The notes below the pieces were generated by a model. That model was not told the DNA's origin, did not search any database, and worked only from the letters and a program-made list of their open reading frames with translations. A stretch of DNA of 64,000 nt, from NCBI GenBank assembly GCA_044870245.1, contig JBIOYR010000050.1, forward strand, positions 1 to 64,000, given 5' to 3'. The DNA comes from DATAFF01 sp044870245. Its GTDB lineage: Bacteria > Pseudomonadota > Alphaproteobacteria > Rhizobiales > Aestuariivirgaceae. A program made the translations under genes and the position numbers. This document shows positions 59,340 to 64,000 of this stretch, in pieces; within the stretch, counting starts at the first letter, position 1; each line of letters starts with the position of its first letter.

Positions 59340-62264
59340 CTATTCCTCCGTTTGGATGTCCGAAAAGATCATGGGGCTGGTTGTTTTTCTCCAGGACCAG
59401 GGTCGATCTCGCACTCTCCGGTAACCTCGCTCGCGGTAAGGACTCGGCGGCGGCGATTCCTCAATCGTGCTTTCCGATGGTGATGAGGACGACGATCCCG
59501 GCGGCGTCTCCAAGACGACATGCTCATCGTCGGTCGGCGAGCCGGGGGTTGACGTCTGCGAGCTTGGCTCGCTCGAGACACGTTCGCGGCTCGCTGGAGC
59601 AGGTCGTTCCTGGAGGAAATCGAGGGTTTTGTCGAGCTCGTCGAGCGCGCGACCGAACTTGCTGCTCGGTGTCCGCGGTGGCGTCGTCCTCTTCAGGCCG
59701 GCGGCGCGGTCGCCGATGAGACTGTCGAGACCGTCCCTGGCAATTTCCAGATTGGAACGCTCTTCCTCCTTGGGCGCCGGAACCCAGCAGACCATCGAAT
59801 CCTGCATCCGCACGCCGACATGGGAGATCTTCAACAGGCCAAGGACGTTCAGAACGGTGGTCTCCTCCGTCTGCATGGAAAGCGGCATAAGCCAGACACC
59901 GCTGGGTATGTAGTTTTCCAGATTGGCCGGGTCCTTGGCCTGGCGTATGAAGGCCTCCTCACGCGTGATCTCTTGCAGCAGCCTGTCGCGCTCCTTCTTG
60001 AGCTTGCGTGCCTTGAGGGGATCGTTCCTGTCGGCCCTGGCGGGCTCCATTGCGGGCAGAATCTGCTCCTTGATCTGCGCAATCCGCCGCATGCGGCGAT
60101 GGACGTCCTTCTTCACCTCGGGGTGCGGCACGAATTGCAGGAGGAAGCCGTCATTCATCTGCATCAGCGCGAGCAATTGCTCGATCGCCTCGCGAAACGT
60201 GACCTCGTCGCCATTGTCCAGCCTGGTCTTTTTATCAAGCAAGGGCAGGAATCGCTCTGCCATGTCGGGCCGGCATCTGGCAAAGGCTTCCTCTGCCGAT
60301 TTCACATTGCCGGTATTGACGATGAAGTCCCAGTCCCAGTCCCATCCCGTGTCATAGAGGGCGATGTTGGTCAGGTCCGTGACATAGGCGCCCGCCGAGA
60401 CGCCCGCGATGTTGCTGGTCGTGAACCCCCCGGCAGGAGACTCCGACACGTTGGCGCCTGCCGCATGCTCGAAACCAAGATTGACAACTGCCCCGACCGT
60501 CGCCGATGTGGCCGAACTGACGGTCCATTTTTTGACGTGCTTGCGGCCATCGACATAGGCATTCCAATGGTCGCCCTCCCGCTCGCGATAGCGCCAACTC
60601 TCGTCCTTGGTCAGATTGACGCCGGCAGAGGCCTTGGTGCCGACGAAAGCATCGGCTTTGACGCCGAGTTCCGATTTGGTGGAAAGCCCGCCCTTGACAT
60701 GCCAGCCCTTCTTCCTGATCCCCCGCCAAACGGACGCGCTCGCCAACTGTTCGGTCGAGAGGCGTTTCCCGGTGAGAAGCGCCCGCACATAGGACTGGAC
60801 CTTGTCGAATCTTTCCTCGCCCGTCACTGGATCGCGCTCGATCTCGAATCGAAGCTCGACGCCTGCCGTATCCCATCTGGAGGGGCTGGCGGTGCCGCCG
60901 CGCTTGAGAGAAGCCACACCGTCAGAGACACCCGAGGCGATCCCTAGAAGTCCATTGCCGACCCCGCCATAGAGCAGGCGGACATCCAGCCACTTGTCGA
61001 CGCGCTTGAAGATGATGCCGGTCTGGTCGCCGCCGCCAAGCGACAGCGAAATGGAGACCTCTTGATCTGGGGCAATTTCGACTCCGGCATGGACCAGGGT
61101 GTGAGTCCGCAGCGAGATCTTGCCGAAATTGACGATTGCCGGAATCGAGGCGACGATCTGCTCGACCGCTGCCGGGTCCATCGGATCGAACGCCTTGCCG
61201 GAGAATTGGCCGGCCACCGCCTTTGCGGCTTCGACGGGAAGCTGCCTGGCGCGATCCTTCCAGGACCTCTCTTCGGGGATTATCTTCTTCTGCCGCTCTG
61301 GATTCGCGCTGAAGGGGTTGTCCTGTTCCAGCACGGCCTTCCATCGGGCCAGCTTGTGAGCCGTCACGGTTCCGGGCGCCAGCTCGCTGTCCTCGGCCCG
61401 GCTGAACACGACATGATCGATCAGCACTTGGTAAAGCGCGGTGTCCACGCCCCAGCTTTTGAGAATTTCGAAGATCTCCTTGCGATATCGGCTCGCATCA
61501 TAAAGATCGATCGATTCGAAGTGCCTGTCTTCACCGACCGGACGCTGGGGGCGGGCCGAAAGGACGGCGGCCCGGATCACGGCATAGACGAAGGTGCGTC
61601 GCGGCTCGTCCAGCATTGTGCCGATGGACCTGATCACTTTCAGGCAATCATCGTGATCTCGGCGGATGTCCGCTTCGAGGCGGGCGGCATTCCCTTCTCT
61701 TCGCGCCAGCCTTGCCATGTTCGCCAGGATCGTCGCGCGCTTGAATCTGACCCACTTGCCTGCTCGCGCGAGCGTGGCTTTCTCGCTCGACTCCAGCTTC
61801 ATGATCTCGCTCCAACGCGCGATCATGGATGTTTTGACCACCTCGTCATGGTGGCGGAGACTGAACTTGTGATGCTCGCCCGTGACCGAGCGAAAAACCA
61901 GGCTGAGATATTCTGCCGACAGTTGCGCCGTCGTCGCCCCGAATGCCGACCGAGCGGCGTTGCGGCCGGCCTTCGTGTTGAAGATGCGATCCTGAATCTT
62001 TTGGTGCGTTTCATGTTGAAGCTTGACCTCGTCGGCATTGCTCATTCCCATGCCGGCGAGCTTGCCGAGGGTGCGCTTGCGCCGTCTCTTCGAGTCCTGG
62101 TCCTGGCCGGTGGCGACGGGGAGGCGCATATCGCTCAGATCCTGAGCGGTGAGCCCATAATCGAGCAGCTCATCGGGGACCTGCCAGCCCTTGGCGGTCA
62201 GGACCTTGCCATCGATGCGATCCGCAATGGCCCTGGCGGCCGGCCCGCCGTTCCGTGAACGCAC
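59340..62264 (-). CDS. C-terminal two-thirds of a giant multi-domain protein, candidate type III effector
   Basis: A 974-residue frame from the GTG at 62264. The true coding continues upstream in this frame to 62357 and, after a frameshift, in the frame of 62170-64000. It has a charged helical first third (KRRRKRTLGKLAGMGMSNAD), then SISLSLGGGDQTGIIFKRVD and LLYGGVGNGLLGIASG. Around 60340-60710 is a region of alternating small/hydrophobic residues (SELGVKADAFVGTKASAGVN, ATSATVGAVVNLGFEHAAG) suggesting beta-strands. A coiled segment, a SHVGVRMQDSMVCWVPAP strand region and a Pro/Ser-rich tail complete it. I recognise no family. Size, the chaperone next door and lack of a signal peptide suggest a type III effector, possibly with AvrE-like architecture; that is inference. 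Confidence 0.7.
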   Translation of the reverse strand: MRSRNGGPAARAIADRIDGKVLTAKGWQVPDELLDYGLTAQDLSDMRLPVATGQDQDSKRRRKRTLGKLAGMGMSNADEVKLQHETHQKIQDRIFNTKAGRNAARSAFGATTAQLSAEYLSLVFRSVTGEHHKFSLRHHDEVVKTSMIARWSEIMKLESSEKATLARAGKWVRFKRATILANMARLARREGNAARLEADIRRDHDDCLKVIRSIGTMLDEPRRTFVYAVIRAAVLSARPQRPVGEDRHFESIDLYDASRYRKEIFEILKSWGVDTALYQVLIDHVVFSRAEDSELAPGTVTAHKLARWKAVLEQDNPFSANPERQKKIIPEERSWKDRARQLPVEAAKAVAGQFSGKAFDPMDPAAVEQIVASIPAIVNFGKISLRTHTLVHAGVEIAPDQEVSISLSLGGGDQTGIIFKRVDKWLDVRLLYGGVGNGLLGIASGVSDGVASLKRGGTASPSRWDTAGVELRFEIERDPVTGEERFDKVQSYVRALLTGKRLSTEQLASASVWRGIRKKGWHVKGGLSTKSELGVKADAFVGTKASAGVNLTKDESWRYREREGDHWNAYVDGRKHVKKWTVSSATSATVGAVVNLGFEHAAGANVSESPAGGFTTSNIAGVSAGAYVTDLTNIALYDTGWDWDWDFIVNTGNVKSAEEAFARCRPDMAERFLPLLDKKTRLDNGDEVTFREAIEQLLALMQMNDGFLLQFVPHPEVKKDVHRRMRRIAQIKEQILPAMEPARADRNDPLKARKLKKERDRLLQEITREEAFIRQAKDPANLENYIPSGVWLMPLSMQTEETTVLNVLGLLKISHVGVRMQDSMVCWVPAPKEEERSNLEIARDGLDSLIGDRAAGLKRTTPPRTPSSKFGRALDELDKTLDFLQERPAPASRERVSSEPSSQTSTPGSPTDDEHVVLETPPGSSSSSPSESTIEESPPPSPYRERGYRRVRDRPWSWRKTTSPMIFSDIQTEE

Positions 62265-64000
62265 CTCCCCGCGTGGGATCAGAAAGTGCCGCTGCTCCTC
62301 GAACGGCTTGCCGTTCGGCCGCAGCTCGCGATTGGCGCTCGGACCACTCCTGCGCGTTCACCCCTGGCTTGCTCATGAGGTCGCCGATCCGCTGCAGGAT
62401 CTCGCCACGCGTCAATTCACTGCGCGGGACGTGGCGCACGAAATGGGGATTGAGCTTGGCGATCTCCTCTTCGATCACCGCAACGCGGAAGAGCAGGAGG
62501 GCAATCTGCCGCCGCAGCTTCGGCTCCTTCTTGTCCAGGCCGTGAACATAAAATCTGTCGACGCGCACGCCGCGGATATCGACGCCGACCGCCCGCAAAT
62601 TGCGCTCGGCTGCCATCAGCTCGGCATATTTCTCGCCGAGCTTCCCTCCGGCCTCCCTCATTGCCGCGATACCGCCCTTTCTTTCCTCCGTCGTCAGCGC
62701 GGCGACTTCGGTGTCGCGGTCGAAATCCGGATCGATCCGGGCGATCTCGTCCTTCAGCGTCTCGATTCGGGCCTCGAGTCGCGCCCGTTCCTCCTCTTGG
62801 CTGGATGATTCCAGCATGCGGAGCTTTCCCTGCGCCTCGAAAAGCTCGGCAAATTTGCCGCCCATCTCCCGTTCCTGGGCGCGGATGAGCAGCGCCTTGT
62901 TGATCGGGTCATAGGCCGGAATGATCGAAAGCACCTCGCGCGGCAGCCTGCCCCTATTGGCAAGCTGGGCAAGCGAGCGGACGCAGCCGGCGGCATTGGC
63001 GCGCTGCTCGGGCAGGGGTGATTCCGAATCTTCCTTGACGCCGGGCCAGCCACGTGCCAGGGCCTGCACCAGCTCGCCGAATTGCTCGATGGTGAGCACC
63101 CCCGAGTGATGAATGTCGAGCAGCTCCTCTGTCGCGATCATCAGCTCGAGCAGGCAGGCTTCCTGCGGCAGGAAGACGAAGTTGAATTTCCTTTCGATCT
63201 CGTCGATGTCCCTGAGCTCGCGCACGATATCGAACAGCTTGGGCCGCACCGTACCCCACCTTACTTCAAGATGGTTCACCCAGTAACGATAGGTCGGAGG
63301 ATCGCTCTTCGACGGCATGGGACATGATTGCAGAATCCGAAGACACTCCTCGCAGCGCTCGATCTCGCCCGTCACGTCATCGATGAGCGTCGTCCCAGGA
63401 TCCCGTCTCCGTGCTTTTAGGGCGTCTGCTCTCGCATTCCGTAAGGCCTCTCGATCCGTTTCGAGTCTCTCGATCCGTCCAACGTACCTTTCTTTCGCAT
63501 CAGCGATTTGCCGCGCGGTCGGCTTGATCCATTCCTGGTCCCGCTTGTCGGGCTGTTGTATGTCGAGTCCGGGCAGCTCATGCAGCAGCATCTCCATGAT
63601 CAGTTCGGATTCGAGTTCGCGCGCCTCCGGGTCCCTTTGGTCCTTGACGGATTCGAGACCGACCATCGCGACGGCGGGACCGCCGCCCAAGTCTGCGAGC
63701 TTCGATACGACCCCGGCGCGATCCGCCTTCAGGACCGCGACGGCCTCGCGCGCCCGCGCCAGCGCGTGCTCCGGCGGCTGCTCGCCGAGGAGGGGCGCCG
63801 TTTCTTCGGGCACCATGATCCCCTTCGGCGGGTCGGGGCTGGGCGGCGGCGTCCGCTCCTCCACCATTCGCGGATATGTCGTGGGCGCCTGGCGAGGCGG
63901 AAGGTCGGGGGATTTGCCTTTGCTCGACCTCCGGCGCCTAAACAGGAGGGGCGGCTCCTTTCGCCCGACAGTGGGACCGATCGCGGGCTTTGTCGCGGTC
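62170..64000 (-). CDS. N-terminal part of the giant protein (runs off right edge, ends in frameshifted tail)
   Basis: The frame holds an ATG at 63867 (MVEERTPPPSPDPPKG) but stays open to 64000, so the start may lie outside the window. The N-terminus is Pro-rich. Next come helical, charged segments (AREAVAVLKADRAGVVSKLA, DAKERYVGRIERLETDREAL), EFGELVQALARGW-like parts and two similar helical units near 62370-62870. After about 62340 the sequence becomes frameshifted (RQSRAAAERQAVRGAAALSD and so on). The other frame reads on as ANRELRPNGKPFEEQRHFLI, flowing into the downstream frame. It is therefore probably one gene of over 1,500 codons with a 1- or 2-base lesion near 62331-62345. Confidence 0.68.
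   Translation of the reverse strand, partial: TATKPAIGPTVGRKEPPLLFRRRRSSKGKSPDLPPRQAPTTYPRMVEERTPPPSPDPPKGIMVPEETAPLLGEQPPEHALARAREAVAVLKADRAGVVSKLADLGGGPAVAMVGLESVKDQRDPEARELESELIMEMLLHELPGLDIQQPDKRDQEWIKPTARQIADAKERYVGRIERLETDREALRNARADALKARRRDPGTTLIDDVTGEIERCEECLRILQSCPMPSKSDPPTYRYWVNHLEVRWGTVRPKLFDIVRELRDIDEIERKFNFVFLPQEACLLELMIATEELLDIHHSGVLTIEQFGELVQALARGWPGVKEDSESPLPEQRANAAGCVRSLAQLANRGRLPREVLSIIPAYDPINKALLIRAQEREMGGKFAELFEAQGKLRMLESSSQEEERARLEARIETLKDEIARIDPDFDRDTEVAALTTEERKGGIAAMREAGGKLGEKYAELMAAERNLRAVGVDIRGVRVDRFYVHGLDKKEPKLRRQIALLLFRVAVIEEEIAKLNPHFVRHVPRSELTRGEILQRIGDLMSKPGVNAQEWSERQSRAAAERQAVRGAAALSDPTRGGAFTERRAGRQGHCGSHRWQGPDRQGLAGPR

Overview
The window looks like the chromosome of a methylotrophic alphaproteobacterium of the Rhizobiales (Hyphomicrobiales) type. 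The DNA is GC-rich with dense, overlapping operons. It carries a near-complete tetrahydromethanopterin (H4MPT)/methylofuran formaldehyde-oxidation island, a PQQ-associated ABC transporter cluster, a glnB-glnA pair and many small secreted proteins of the rhizobial kind. I cannot name a genus from sequence alone. There are no rRNA genes, no CRISPR array, no insertion sequence and no phage genes. There is one tRNA.

Layout. (1) 1-4.7 kb, housekeeping: glnA (cut by the left edge) and glnB behind a sigma-54-type promoter, NAD(P)HX repair enzyme, tRNA-Leu(TAG), and trigger factor with an unusual Asp/His-rich tail. (2) 4.8-22.6 kb, the C1 island: fhcBADC (formyltransferase/hydrolase), a PCD-like protein, beta-RFAP synthase, mtdB, an ATP-grasp protein fused in frame to mch, a RimK-like ATP-grasp ligase, a CitG-like protein and fae. 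A second group, with methylofuran and H4MPT biosynthesis genes, holds a HisA-like protein, an H4MPT-linked hydantoinase/ASKHA-like protein, DUF447, a DHPS-like protein, an MfnE-like kinase and an MfnB-FolB fusion, led by a DUF3280 protein. Together they make the cofactors and carry formaldehyde through Fae, MtdB, Mch and Fhc to formate. (3) 22.7-27.2 kb: periplasmic binding protein, beta-propeller, ABC ATPase (apparently starting at ACG), ABC permease and a secreted protein, the set usually found with PQQ-dependent alcohol oxidation.

(4) 27.2-35.1 kb: small membrane and secreted proteins, a catabolic-looking cluster (ProC-like, DapA-like, Asp/Glu racemase-like, GMC oxidoreductase, aldo/keto reductase), sodC and a GNAT acetyltransferase. 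(5) 35.2-44.0 kb: kdpFABCDE high-affinity K+ uptake, preceded by a 27-residue peptide gene and followed by an ArsR-type regulator. (6) 44.0-52.6 kb: secreted low-complexity proteins, two of which share a C-terminal two-cysteine domain and one of which carries a 69-bp tandem repeat; a HAMP/adenylate cyclase interrupted by an in-frame amber codon; a cupin; and a Na/Pi cotransporter.

(7) 52.6-58.8 kb: FAD oxidase plus a polyamine-type ABC transporter, translationally coupled to a 3-methyladenine DNA glycosylase and a lipoprotein gene. (8) 58.8-64 kb: a CesT/SycE-like type III secretion chaperone facing a giant (over 1,500 residues) multi-domain protein, split by an apparent frameshift and running off the right edge. 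I propose this pair as a candidate chaperone/effector system. It, the cofactor-gene fusions and the paired C-terminal-domain proteins are the least explained parts of the window.
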